Assembly (NCBI GenBank): GCA_016868355.1
Contig: VGHB01000006.1
Span: 62,001-126,000, forward strand
Direction of reading: 5' to 3'
Source: Betaproteobacteria bacterium
GTDB taxonomy: Bacteria > Pseudomonadota > Gammaproteobacteria > Burkholderiales > Burkholderiaceae_C
Length of the DNA stretch: 64,000 nucleotides
A program made the position numbers and the translations under genes. Within the stretch, counting starts at the first letter, position 1; every line of letters begins with the position of its first letter. Below, one piece after another: positions 8,900 to 17,057 of the stretch. Under the pieces are notes generated by a model, which was not told the DNA's origin, did not search any database, and saw only the letters and a program-made list of their open reading frames with translations.

Positions 8900-9769
8900 T
8901 CAGTGGGGTTGAATCACCCGATGAGTCAACGCTTCCCACACCGGCCGCAGGGCCCCGGAAAGGTTGGGCAGTGCACCCAGGTCAGTATGGCTTTCCTGGG
9001 GGGAATGGAAGTCGCTGCCGCGCGAGGCGTAGAGCTCGAACTCCTGCGCCATTTCGCCGTACTTCACATACTCAGCGGCCGAGTGGCTGCCGGTGACCAC
9101 CTCAACCCCCAGTCCGCCATGCGCTTTGAATTCACTGAACAAGGCGTATTCCTCCGTGGGCGTGACCCGGTAGCGGGCTGGGTGGGCCAGAACGGCCACG
9201 CCACCGGCACCCGTGATCCACGATACCGCGTCACCCAGGGCTGCCCATCGATGGGGCACAAACCCCGGCTTACCTTCGGTCAAGTAATTGCGAAACACCT
9301 CATGCGTACTGGAACAGACCTGACTCTCCACCAAGAACCGTGCGAAGTGGGTGCGTGAAATCAGGTCGGGGTTGCCCACATACTGAAGCGCACCTTCAAA
9401 GGCACCCTTGATACCCACGCCCGCCAACTGCTTGGCCATCTCGCGAGCCCGGCCCTCGCGGCCGCCGCGAGTGGCCTGCAAGCCGGCCTGCAACCGGGCG
9501 TCATCGGGATCGACGCCGAGGCCCACGATATGCACCGTCAGCCCAGCAAAGGTGACGGAAATTTCGGTACCGGTGAGGTATGGCAAGCCCTGCCCGGCGG
9601 CAGCGGCTATGGCGCGGTGTTGACCCCCCAATTCATCATGGTCCGTTAGCGCCCACAACTCCACTCCATTGGCCTTGGCGCGCACGGCCAGATCTTCGGG
9701 TGAGAGGGTGCCATCGGAAACATCCGAATGGCAGTGCAGATCGGCATTGGTCAAAATGTTCACCTGCAC
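8900..9769 (-). CDS. rnm: PHP-domain 5'-3' exoribonuclease RNase AM
   Basis: Metal-dependent nuclease of the PHP family, 289 residues, homologous to E. coli YciV/RNase AM, which trims the 5' ends of rRNA and degrades short RNAs. Metal ligands are visible: the N-terminal DLHCHSDVSDG, LTDHDELGG near residue 40, and the C-terminal RGSDFHSP near 255. The start codon is GTG (9769); an in-frame GTG two codons later is equally plausible. It is first in a two-gene unit with the YciO-like gene. The older name TrpH for such proteins gives no substrate information. Confidence 0.88.
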   Translation of the reverse strand: MQVNILTNADLHCHSDVSDGTLSPEDLAVRAKANGVELWALTDHDELGGQHRAIAAAAGQGLPYLTGTEISVTFAGLTVHIVGLGVDPDDARLQAGLQATRGGREGRAREMAKQLAGVGIKGAFEGALQYVGNPDLISRTHFARFLVESQVCSSTHEVFRNYLTEGKPGFVPHRWAALGDAVSWITGAGGVAVLAHPARYRVTPTEEYALFSEFKAHGGLGVEVVTGSHSAAEYVKYGEMAQEFELYASRGSDFHSPQESHTDLGALPNLSGALRPVWEALTHRVIQPH

Positions 9770-10081
9770 ATGTTACCGGGCCTGCGGTTCAGCGGGGTCA
9801 AGGGGTTTTGCGCCAAAAACTCGGTACTCTCGGCGGCCCATGACCCTGTCCGTGCCCAACTCGCCGAGCTTGATCGGTAACGGGCCTGCAACACCTTAGC
9901 CCCTACCCAGCAAAGGTTTCAATGCGCGCGAGGGTGTCTTGCTCGTGGGGGGCAGCCCATCACCGAGATAGCGCAGCGACTGGGCACCCCCTTTGATGCG
10001 GATGACCGAGCCCCTGTGCACACCGCTGGACCTCTTGGCTTGTCCGCGCGTGCCCGAGTGCTCTCTAGCCCCAGGGCTTGC
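9770..10081. other. intergenic stretch without assignable gene
   Basis: About 310 bases lie between the recJ stop and the rnm start, both on the minus strand. The + strand has a 19-codon ORF beginning at ATG 9840 and some coding-like patches in other frames around 9925-10040 (for example ITEIAQRLGTPFDADD), but none forms a continuous gene. This may be a decayed gene or chance. The rnm promoter must be here; no consensus -35/-10 pair stands out. Confidence 0.4.
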
Positions 10082-11866
10082 TCATGGCGCTGCGTTCGTA
10101 TGCTGGGCGACCACCACCATCTGTGCACTCACTCGGCCTTGCCACTCGTTGACCTCCACCCGATAAGCCAAAACGGCCTCATCAGCCACCGCTTGGGTGC
10201 GTTGAAACCAAATCGCCTCGCGCGGTGCGGCGCATGGATCGTCTGCTGGACGCACGCTGAGTTTGAGGTGTTTGTCACCCACCACGCGCTGATGCAGAAC
10301 CTGAACCCGTTCGCAGAAAACCGGCGGCTCAAAGCCTTGACCCCAGACCTGGGCATCCAGCAGGCGTGCCACGTCGGCGTTAAAGGATGCTGGCGGCAGT
10401 GCGCCGTCAATCCGCAGGCGCCGCTGCAGCGTGGCTTCATCCAGCCAATCAGCTGCCACGTGGCGCAGCGCCTGCGAAAAGGTCTCGAAGGCCTCGGGCG
10501 CTAGGCTGCAACCGGCGGCCATGGCGTGGCCACCGAAGCGCACCAAGGCCTGTGGATGGCGCTTGCTGATGAGGTCCAGGGCGTCGCGCAGGTGAAAGCC
10601 CTCGATGGAACGCCCTGAACCCTTGAGCAGCCCGTCCTGGCCGGGTGCAAAGACGAACACCGGGCGGTGCAGCCGGTCTTTGAGCTGGCCAGCCAGAATA
10701 CCCACCACGCCCTCGTGAAACTGTGGGTGAAACAAGCTCAAAGCAGCGGGTGCGCCGGCAGCATCGGGCCCGGTGTCCAGCTTGCCCATCAGCGCCTCGG
10801 CCTGTTCGCGCATGCCGTCTTCCATGGAGCGGCGTTCTCGATTGATGTCATCCAAGGTTTGGGCCAGTTCGGCCGCGCGCGTCGGGTCATCCGTGGTCAG
10901 GCATTCGATACCCAAGCTCATGTCCGAAAGCCGTCCGGCTGCGTTGATCCGCGGGCCCAAGGCAAAGCCAAAGTCCTGTGCACTGGCCTGCTGGGGGCTG
11001 CGGCCGGCCACTGTAAACAGCGCAGCCACACCCGCTTGCATCCGGCCGCTGCGGATACGTTTGAGGCCCTGTGCGACCAAGCGGCGGTTGTTGGCGTCTA
11101 ACCGGACGACATCGGCCACCGTGCCCAGGGCCACCAGGTCCAGGAGTTCGGTGAGTTTGGGCTGGGTGTGCTCGTCGAAATGGCCGCGCAGGCGCAGTTC
11201 ACTGCGTAGGGCCAACAGCACATAGAACATCACGCCCACGCCAGCCAAGTGCTTGCTTGGGAACGCACACTGCTTTTGATTGGGGTTGACGATCACGTCG
11301 GCTTCGGGCAGCTCCTGGGCCGGCAGGTGGTGGTCGGTCACCAGAACCTGTAAACCCAGCGAGCGCGCATGGGCCACGCCCGCCAGGCTGGCGATTCCGT
11401 TGTCCACGGTGATCAACACCTGAGGGGGTGAAGCGGCATAGCGTTGCAGTGCCATATCCACGATGGCGGGGGTCAGTCCATAGCCATGCACGCTGCGGTC
11501 GGGTACCACGTAGAGAAGTGTTTGGGGGCGCGCACCCAACATCTTCAGCCCGCGTATGGCCACGGCACAGGCTGTGGCTCCATCGCAGTCGTAGTCGGCC
11601 ACCACGCACAGTGTTCGCCCCTGTGTGATCGCGTCGGCCAGCAGCCTAGCGGCGCGGTCGGCATGGGTCAGTTGATGGGGCGGAATCAGATGCTGCAGGT
11701 GCTCATTCAGTTCCTGGGGGTCTCGCACCCCTCGCGCGGCGTACAGGCGAGCCAGCAGTGGGTGTATGCCGGCCTGTTCCAACTGGTACGCCACGCGCGG
11801 CGGAACGTCTCGCGGCACCAAGGCCAAGGGCGCAGCCTCTGGTGCTGCTTTGGCTTCGCGGCTCAT
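10082..11866 (-). CDS. recJ: single-stranded-DNA-specific exonuclease RecJ
   Basis: 5'-3' exonuclease on single-stranded DNA, used in RecF-pathway recombination, mismatch repair and base excision repair. The 594-residue protein carries the DHH-family motifs ADYDCDGATA and VTDHHLPAQELPEAD in the N-terminal half, the DHHA1 motif RFGGHAMAAGCSL in the second half, and an OB-like C-terminal region. Start chosen at ATG 11866, which overlaps the stop of the preceding gene as ATGA; the longer in-frame extension to 12019 lies inside that gene and is not RecJ-like. Translational coupling with its neighbour is likely. Confidence 0.94.
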   Translation of the reverse strand: MSREAKAAPEAAPLALVPRDVPPRVAYQLEQAGIHPLLARLYAARGVRDPQELNEHLQHLIPPHQLTHADRAARLLADAITQGRTLCVVADYDCDGATACAVAIRGLKMLGARPQTLLYVVPDRSVHGYGLTPAIVDMALQRYAASPPQVLITVDNGIASLAGVAHARSLGLQVLVTDHHLPAQELPEADVIVNPNQKQCAFPSKHLAGVGVMFYVLLALRSELRLRGHFDEHTQPKLTELLDLVALGTVADVVRLDANNRRLVAQGLKRIRSGRMQAGVAALFTVAGRSPQQASAQDFGFALGPRINAAGRLSDMSLGIECLTTDDPTRAAELAQTLDDINRERRSMEDGMREQAEALMGKLDTGPDAAGAPAALSLFHPQFHEGVVGILAGQLKDRLHRPVFVFAPGQDGLLKGSGRSIEGFHLRDALDLISKRHPQALVRFGGHAMAAGCSLAPEAFETFSQALRHVAADWLDEATLQRRLRIDGALPPASFNADVARLLDAQVWGQGFEPPVFCERVQVLHQRVVGDKHLKLSVRPADDPCAAPREAIWFQRTQAVADEAVLAYRVEVNEWQGRVSAQMVVVAQHTNAAP

Positions 11867-12828
11867 GCCGGTGCCCCTTGGGCAGGCGCATCCAGGCGCT
11901 GCAGCCAGTCGCTCAAGGCACGGGTGCGCGGTTGGGGCTTGATCGTGCGCGCGATGGCGCCCCGCCAACCCGTGGGCAGCCGCCGCATCGCAAAGGCCTG
12001 TGCCGCATGGCGGCCGCACAGAACCAGCACCGGCTCTGCTTGGCCCGGTGCGGGCGGTAGCAGGGCGGCGTCTACCCAGGCCTGCAGGGCCGCATTGGCG
12101 TGCGCCCAGGGCAGTGCTTGCGTGGGATGGGGTGTCGGATTGAAGGCTTCATCGCATGCGCCAGCATGGTCCAGCCAAAGCGAATTAACCGTCAAGGCGC
12201 CTCGCGCCTCGCGGGCATGGTTGACCGAGTGCTCATGCAACACCATCTGTGCTTCGTTTTGCAGCCGCCGCAACAGCCGAGCAGTCGACAGTGGCGTTCG
12301 ACCTTGCCAACGCTGCACCGAATCACCCTCGGCACGCAAGCGGCTCGCGCACGACAGCCCCCGCAGGCTGTCGTGGCCAATGAGCCAGTGCAGCGGGGCT
12401 TGCCATTGCAGATCTACGCCCTCACTTGCGAACAAAGGCGCCACCGCATCGAACAGGGCCTGCGAGTCGCTGGCGCTGAGTTGCAGTTCTTCCGGCGGCA
12501 ACAGGGTGATGCGGTCGGCCGCCACCAGTCCGTGAAACGGGCTCAGGCGCCCCCAAGCCTTTCCGCCGCAAGCACCGCGCAGCGACCAGGCCTGCAGCGG
12601 CAGGCGCCCGTCGTCTGCGGCGCTCAACGGCCGGTTGTAGACAAGACGCGCCAACGATCGCTCAGCCAGGGTGTTAAGCGACTCGTCCTGTTCCAACAGG
12701 TCCCACGTGGGTATCAGGCGCGTCATCAGCGGGCTCCAACGCTGCAGCAGCGCGTGCCCGTTGTGGTCTTGCAGCGGCTCGGCTGAGTTGCCACCTTGAG
12801 CGGCCGGGGTCATCAGGATCAGGTTCAT
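11863..12828 (-). CDS. conserved protein coupled to recJ (phosphoglycerate mutase-like family)
   Basis: A 321-residue protein with no signal peptide or membrane helix. I recognise it only as a type found beside recJ in Burkholderiales and usually labelled as a cofactor-independent phosphoglycerate mutase-like/regulatory protein. The visible text does not show the full metal-binding set of a true alkaline-phosphatase-superfamily mutase; NSLWLDHAGA near residue 215 and SPFHGLVAADRITLLPP near 95-110 are the conserved-looking parts. A catalytic role should therefore not be assumed. It is divergent from lolC by about 40 bases and overlaps recJ by four bases. Confidence 0.7.
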   Translation of the reverse strand: MNLILMTPAAQGGNSAEPLQDHNGHALLQRWSPLMTRLIPTWDLLEQDESLNTLAERSLARLVYNRPLSAADDGRLPLQAWSLRGACGGKAWGRLSPFHGLVAADRITLLPPEELQLSASDSQALFDAVAPLFASEGVDLQWQAPLHWLIGHDSLRGLSCASRLRAEGDSVQRWQGRTPLSTARLLRRLQNEAQMVLHEHSVNHAREARGALTVNSLWLDHAGACDEAFNPTPHPTQALPWAHANAALQAWVDAALLPPAPGQAEPVLVLCGRHAAQAFAMRRLPTGWRGAIARTIKPQPRTRALSDWLQRLDAPAQGAPA

Positions 12829-12867
12829 GCGACGATTATCCCGATGCGCTCGGGCAGAATCGCGCCC

Positions 12868-14142
12868 ATGTGGGGTTTGAAGGTGCCGTTTGAGTTGGAG
12901 GTGGGCTGGCGCTACACGCGCTCGGGCCGCGCCGGGCGGCGCAATGGCTTCATTTCATTCATCTCGGGCGTGTCGATGTTGGGCATTGCGCTGGGCGTGG
13001 CCGCCTTGATCATCGTTTTGTCGGTGATGAACGGATTTCAGAAAGAGGTCCGTAACCGCATGCTGGGTGTAATTCCCCATGTGGAATTGATGGCTGCCGA
13101 GGGACAGGCCCTGCCCGACTGGCAGGCGGTGGCGCAACAGGCGGCCCGAACACCGGGCGTGGGCGAACAGGTGCAAGCGACAGCACCCTACGTGGTTTCA
13201 CAGGTCTTATTGGCACGGGGCCAAGAGATGCGCGGCGTTGTCTTGCGCGGTGTCGACCCGGTTTATGAAAGTGGGGTGACCGAATTGGCACGCCGCCAAC
13301 CCGAGCAGGTGCAACGCCTGGTCTCTGGCCAGTGGCAGGTGCTGCTGGGCGCCGAGATTGCCCGGCAGATGGGGGTGGGCGAGGGGTCGGCCTTAACGCT
13401 GATCACCCCGGGCGGACAGGTCACACCGGCGGGCGTCTTGCCCAGGCTCAAGACTGTGCGGGTGGCGGGCCTTTTCGAGTCGGGGCACTATGAATTTGAC
13501 AGCACCTTGGTGCTGATGCACTTGGAGGATGCCGCACGCTTGATGCGTGTGTCAGGGCCCACCGGCGTACAGCTGCGGCTGCAGGATCAACAGGCTGCGC
13601 GGGCGGTAGCGGCGCAGTTGCAACAGCATCTGGGTCCGGATGTGGTGGTTCGCGACTGGACGCGTACCAACCCAAGCTGGTTTGATGCGGTACAGCTGGA
13701 AAAGCGGCTGATGTTCATCATCCTGACGCTGATCGTGGCAGTCGCCGCCTTCAACCTCGTGAGTACCCTGGTGATGACGGTAACCGACAAGCAAGCTGAC
13801 ATTGCCATCTTGCGGACCTTGGGCGCTAGCCCACGCTCGATCATGGCCATCTTCATGGTGCAGGGTGCCACCACGGGCGTGGCCGGTACTGCAGCGGGAG
13901 TGGGCCTGGGGCTGCTGGTAGCCTTCCATGTGGATACCATCGTGCCGGCTCTGGAAGGCCTGTTGTCCACCAAGTTCCTGCCTGCCTCCATCTACGTCAT
14001 CAGCCGAATGCCCAGCGATCCGCAGTGGGGCGACATCGTGCCCATTGCACTGGTATCCCTGGTGTTGGCCTTTTTGGCCACGCTGTACCCGAGCTGGCGG
14101 GCATCGCGGGTACAACCGGCCCAGGCGCTGCGCCATGAGTGA
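12868..14142 (+). CDS. lolC: lipoprotein-releasing ABC transporter permease LolC/E
   Basis: Inner-membrane permease subunit that extracts outer-membrane lipoproteins and hands them to LolA. The 424-residue protein has a first transmembrane helix at about residues 20-50 (FISFISGVSMLGIALGVAAL), a large periplasmic MacB-like domain, then three C-terminal helices with the FtsX-type segment DIAILRTLGASPRSIM and a terminal PSWRASRVQPAQALRHE. Start chosen at ATG 12868, where homologous sequence begins. Only one LolC/E-type gene is present, as in many betaproteobacteria that build a homodimer. Its end overlaps lolD. Confidence 0.93.
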   Translation: MWGLKVPFELEVGWRYTRSGRAGRRNGFISFISGVSMLGIALGVAALIIVLSVMNGFQKEVRNRMLGVIPHVELMAAEGQALPDWQAVAQQAARTPGVGEQVQATAPYVVSQVLLARGQEMRGVVLRGVDPVYESGVTELARRQPEQVQRLVSGQWQVLLGAEIARQMGVGEGSALTLITPGGQVTPAGVLPRLKTVRVAGLFESGHYEFDSTLVLMHLEDAARLMRVSGPTGVQLRLQDQQAARAVAAQLQQHLGPDVVVRDWTRTNPSWFDAVQLEKRLMFIILTLIVAVAAFNLVSTLVMTVTDKQADIAILRTLGASPRSIMAIFMVQGATTGVAGTAAGVGLGLLVAFHVDTIVPALEGLLSTKFLPASIYVISRMPSDPQWGDIVPIALVSLVLAFLATLYPSWRASRVQPAQALRHE

Positions 14143-14884
14143 ACTTGAACCGCTAGGCCTGCCTTTAAGCGAGGCGGCATTGGCCGCTGAGTCGGTGGTG
14201 ATTCAGGCGCAGGGCGTGTCGCGCCGCTACACCGAGGGCGTTCTGGACCTGACCGTTTTGGAAGGGGTGGACCTGCAGGTTGAGCGCGGACAAAGCCTGG
14301 CCCTGGTGGGTGCCTCGGGCTCTGGCAAGAGCACGTTGCTGCACCTCTTGGGCGGGCTGGACAGCCCGTCATCGGGCTCGGTGCAGTTGATGGGCCGCAA
14401 TTGGGCGGCTATGGCTGTGGCGCAGCAGGGTATCTGGCGCAACCAGCACCTGGGATTTGTGTATCAGTTCCACCACCTACTGGCTGAATTCACGGCGCTG
14501 GACAATGTGGCCATGCCACTGCGCATTCGCCGGTTTGCCTTGCCGGCCGCTAGGCGGCAGGCCCAGCAGGCCTTGGAGTCGGTGGGCCTGAGTGACCGAG
14601 CAGGCCACCGGCCTTCGCAGCTCAGCGGCGGGGAGCGCCAACGCGTGGCCGTGGCACGTGCCTTGGTAACGAGACCCGCTTGCATCCTGGCCGATGAGCC
14701 CACCGGTAACCTTGACCGCCGCACCGCAGAGGCGGTGTTTGAAGTGCTGCTGCAGCGCACGCGAGCCGACGGCGCTGCCCTCTTGGTGGTTACCCATGAC
14801 GAACAACTCGCACGCCGATGCGACCAGCGGCTGCAACTGGTGGGTGGGCGATTGGCCGGCTCAAGCCATGGTCCAGTGGATTGA
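14135..14884 (+). CDS. lolD: lipoprotein-releasing ABC transporter ATPase LolD
   Basis: Cytoplasmic ATPase that drives the LolC/E permease encoded just upstream. The 249-residue protein shows Walker A GASGSGKST, a Q-loop region YQFHHLLAEF typical of LolD, signature LSGGERQRVAVARAL, Walker B ILADEPTGNLD and a switch-loop TH. The N-terminus is some 17 residues longer than usual. ATG 14135 lies inside the end of lolC (8-base overlap) and the gene's end overlaps the TatD gene by 17 bases, so the three are probably co-translated. Confidence 0.95.
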   Translation: MSELEPLGLPLSEAALAAESVVIQAQGVSRRYTEGVLDLTVLEGVDLQVERGQSLALVGASGSGKSTLLHLLGGLDSPSSGSVQLMGRNWAAMAVAQQGIWRNQHLGFVYQFHHLLAEFTALDNVAMPLRIRRFALPAARRQAQQALESVGLSDRAGHRPSQLSGGERQRVAVARALVTRPACILADEPTGNLDRRTAEAVFEVLLQRTRADGAALLVVTHDEQLARRCDQRLQLVGGRLAGSSHGPVD

Positions 14885-15698
14885 CACCCATTGCCACCTT
14901 GATGCGCCAGAGTTCGCACACGATGTGGCGCAGGTGGTGACCCGGGCACGCGAAGCCGGCGTGCACTGCTTGGTGTTGCCCGCCGTTCGGGTCCAGGACG
15001 CTGAACGGGTTCGTGCGCTTGCCCATGCCTTTGGTGCTGCGTACGCCTTGGGCATACACCCCTTGGCGGTTCCGCGGGCCGATGAAGCCGATTTGCAAAC
15101 ATTGGCCGAGCAGCTCGACCGGTGGTGCGGTGACCCACGCTTGGTGGCCGTGGGTGAAATTGGCTTGGACCACTTCGTTGCCCATCAGGACCTGGTGCGT
15201 CAGACGTACTTTTACGAGGCGCAGCTGAAGCTGGCGCAGCAGCGTGCATTACCGGTGCTGCTGCATGTGCGGCGCTCGGCGGATGCCTTGCTCAAGGGCC
15301 TGCGCCGCTGCCCAGTGGTGGGCGGCATCGCGCATGCCTTCAACGGCAGCCATCAACAGGCGCAGGCCTTCGTAGACCTGGGCTTTGCGCTGGGCTTTGG
15401 GGGCACGCTGACCTTCGAGCGTTCCCGGCAGATTCGGCGACTGGCCTCGGACCTGCCCGCGCAGGCCTTGGTGTTGGAAACCGATGCTCCAGACATTCCG
15501 CCGCAGGGGCTCTACCGCCCTGCGGCTGTTCGGCATGCCCATCCGCCAGCACGCAACGAGCCTTTTCAAGTGCCCTGCATCGGGCAGGTGTTGGCCAATT
15601 TGCGCGGATGGAGCCTGGCGCACACCGCCCGTGTGACGTCGGACAACGCTCACCGCGTGTTGCCTCGTCTGGCGCAACTGCATGAGGCACTGGGGTGA
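14868..15698 (+). CDS. TatD-family metal-dependent hydrolase
   Basis: TIM-barrel hydrolase of 276 residues. Metal ligands appear in order: DTHCHLDAPEF at the N-terminus, VAVGEIGLDHF near residue 95, LHVRRSADALLKG near 130, GIAHAFNG near 147 and LETDAPDIPPQGL near 203. TatD proteins are DNases/exonucleases with 3'-5' activity; this paralogue may be YcfH- or YjjV-like. The start ATG lies inside lolD. Its stop overlaps the next gene start as GTGA. Confidence 0.9.
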   Translation: MVQWIDTHCHLDAPEFAHDVAQVVTRAREAGVHCLVLPAVRVQDAERVRALAHAFGAAYALGIHPLAVPRADEADLQTLAEQLDRWCGDPRLVAVGEIGLDHFVAHQDLVRQTYFYEAQLKLAQQRALPVLLHVRRSADALLKGLRRCPVVGGIAHAFNGSHQQAQAFVDLGFALGFGGTLTFERSRQIRRLASDLPAQALVLETDAPDIPPQGLYRPAAVRHAHPPARNEPFQVPCIGQVLANLRGWSLAHTARVTSDNAHRVLPRLAQLHEALG

Positions 15699-16447
15699 AC
15701 CGGGGGGCGGTCAACGACTTGCCGATAGTCACCGTGTCGGAGCATGCCGGGGTGCGCTATCTGCACCTGAACACGCCCTGGGTGCAGGGCGCCATGCGCT
15801 TGTCCAAACCCGAGGCCATCGAACTGGAGTACGTGCGGCGGATGCTGGCCTCGCTCTTGTGGCGTCCCAGCGATGAGCTCGGCTGTGGGCAGGCGGTTCA
15901 ATTGGGCCTGGGCGCAGCAGCCCTCACCCGCTTCACGCACGCCTGCCTGGGGATGCCCACCACTGCGGTGGAGCTCAACCCCGCGGTGATCAGGGCCTGC
16001 AGGATGTGTTTTCGGCTGCCTCCGGACGGTGAGCGATTGACGGTTTTGTGCCGGGACGCTGGTGTGTGGATCGCGCAGGCCCGGCGGCGCAGCAGCATTC
16101 ACCTGTTGCATGTGGATCTCTACGACCACGAGGCCGCTGCTCCGGTGCTGGACACACCGTCCTTTTATGCGAGCTGCTATGAGGCACTGGCCCTGGGTGG
16201 CGTCATGGCGGTCAACCTCTTCGGCCGCTTATCGAGTTTCGAGCGCAGTGCCCAGCGGATTGCCGAGGCTTTTGGCCGCGAGCAGACCTGGCGGGTTCAG
16301 CCCACGAAAGAGGGCAACACGGTGGTCATAGCCACCCGCGGGGTTGCGGTCCCAGACCGTGTCGAGTTGAAGGCGCGGGCCCACTTCATCCAGGGCCAGT
16401 GGGGTCTGCCCGCAGGGCAGTGGTTGCAGATGATTCGCCCGCTCTAG
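15695..16447 (+). CDS. spermidine synthase-like protein
   Basis: A 250-residue Rossmann-fold protein of the spermidine synthase/SAM-dependent methyltransferase group. The cofactor loop is QLGLGAAALTRF near residue 70, with an acidic residue in TAVELNPAVI and a second strand HLLHVDLYDHEAAAPVL near 130-147. In true aminopropyltransferases the acidic catalytic residues lie in a GGGDG-type loop and a YDxIxxD motif; these are not exactly present here, so polyamine synthesis is uncertain. The GTG start overlaps the TatD stop. The C-terminal third (LFGRLSSFERSAQRIAEAFG) fits the spermidine synthase-like family. Confidence 0.78.
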   Translation: MNRGAVNDLPIVTVSEHAGVRYLHLNTPWVQGAMRLSKPEAIELEYVRRMLASLLWRPSDELGCGQAVQLGLGAAALTRFTHACLGMPTTAVELNPAVIRACRMCFRLPPDGERLTVLCRDAGVWIAQARRRSSIHLLHVDLYDHEAAAPVLDTPSFYASCYEALALGGVMAVNLFGRLSSFERSAQRIAEAFGREQTWRVQPTKEGNTVVIATRGVAVPDRVELKARAHFIQGQWGLPAGQWLQMIRPL

Positions 16448-16495
16448 CAGGCCGGGGTGCGCGCTTTAGGGGCGGAGATCTCCGTGTTATCCACA

Positions 16496-16508
16496 CCCGT
16501 GTCACGGG
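16496..16508. promoter_or_regulatory. perfect inverted repeat upstream of tctBA
   Basis: CCCGTG-T-CACGGG is a perfect 6-base inverted repeat with a one-base centre. It lies about 10 bases upstream of a possible -10 element (TAAAAT) and 62 bases before the tctB start, a position suited to an operator controlling the tricarboxylate transporter genes. The regulator is unknown; none is encoded next to it. Confidence 0.4.
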
Positions 16509-16518
16509 CAGTACTGTC

Positions 16519-16524
16519 TAAAAT
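16519..16524 (+). promoter_or_regulatory. candidate -10 element for tctBA
   Basis: TAAAAT matches the sigma-70 -10 consensus at five of six positions in an unusually AT-rich patch of this GC-rich region. No good -35 hexamer was found at 16-18 bases upstream, where the inverted repeat lies instead, so an activator may be needed or the call may be wrong. Confidence 0.3.
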
Positions 16525-16570
16525 TCAAAATAGTCAAGCGCCGTTTCTTGGCGCGTGGAGGTGTTTTGAG

Positions 16571-17044
16571 ATGAAGATCAAGAGCCAGCAGGACTTCTGG
16601 TCCGGCTTGATGTTTCTGGTGAGCGGCGCCTTGTTCGCCTGGGGCGCGATTGCCAACTACAGCTTTGGTTCGTCGGCTCGGCCAGGTCCGGGCTACTTCC
16701 CCTTTGGCCTGGGCATCATCCTGGCCCTGCTCGGAGCCCTCATCATGTTTGAGGCGCTGACCATCGAAACTGAAGACGGTGAGCCGATCGGCGACATTGC
16801 CTGGAAGCCGCTGTTGGTGATTCTGGGATCGGTTTTCGTATTCGGCTTGCTGCTGCCATTAGTGGGCATGTTGATCGCGCTGCCCCTGCTGGTCATCACC
16901 TCCAGCCTGGCCAGCGAGCAGTTCACCTGGAAAGGGACCTTGACCAACGGCGTGTTCCTCACGGGCTTTTCCTGGCTGGTATTCATCAAGGGTTTGGGTT
17001 TGACGATTCCGCTGCTGCCGGCCTTCCTGCAGTTCGCCGGCTAG
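16571..17044 (+). CDS. tctB: tripartite tricarboxylate transporter small membrane subunit TctB
   Basis: Small inner-membrane subunit of a TTT-type transporter for carboxylates, 157 residues, with about four hydrophobic segments: FWSGLMFLVSGALFAWGA near the N-terminus, FPFGLGIILALLGALIM, VILGSVFVFGLLLPLVGML and a C-terminal pair. The RPGPGYFPFGLG segment is typical of TctB. ATG 16571 is preceded by GGAGG at 16557-16561. The larger subunit tctA follows after 13 bases. No TctC substrate-binding protein is encoded next to the pair. Confidence 0.9.
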   Translation: MKIKSQQDFWSGLMFLVSGALFAWGAIANYSFGSSARPGPGYFPFGLGIILALLGALIMFEALTIETEDGEPIGDIAWKPLLVILGSVFVFGLLLPLVGMLIALPLLVITSSLASEQFTWKGTLTNGVFLTGFSWLVFIKGLGLTIPLLPAFLQFAG

Positions 17045-17057
17045 GGGAGATCACAAC

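Noticed and set aside
11444-12535. Plus-strand open frame of 363 codons over recJ and its neighbour
   Set aside because: Antisense shadow of two well-supported genes; composition is Ala/Arg/Ser-rich without motifs.
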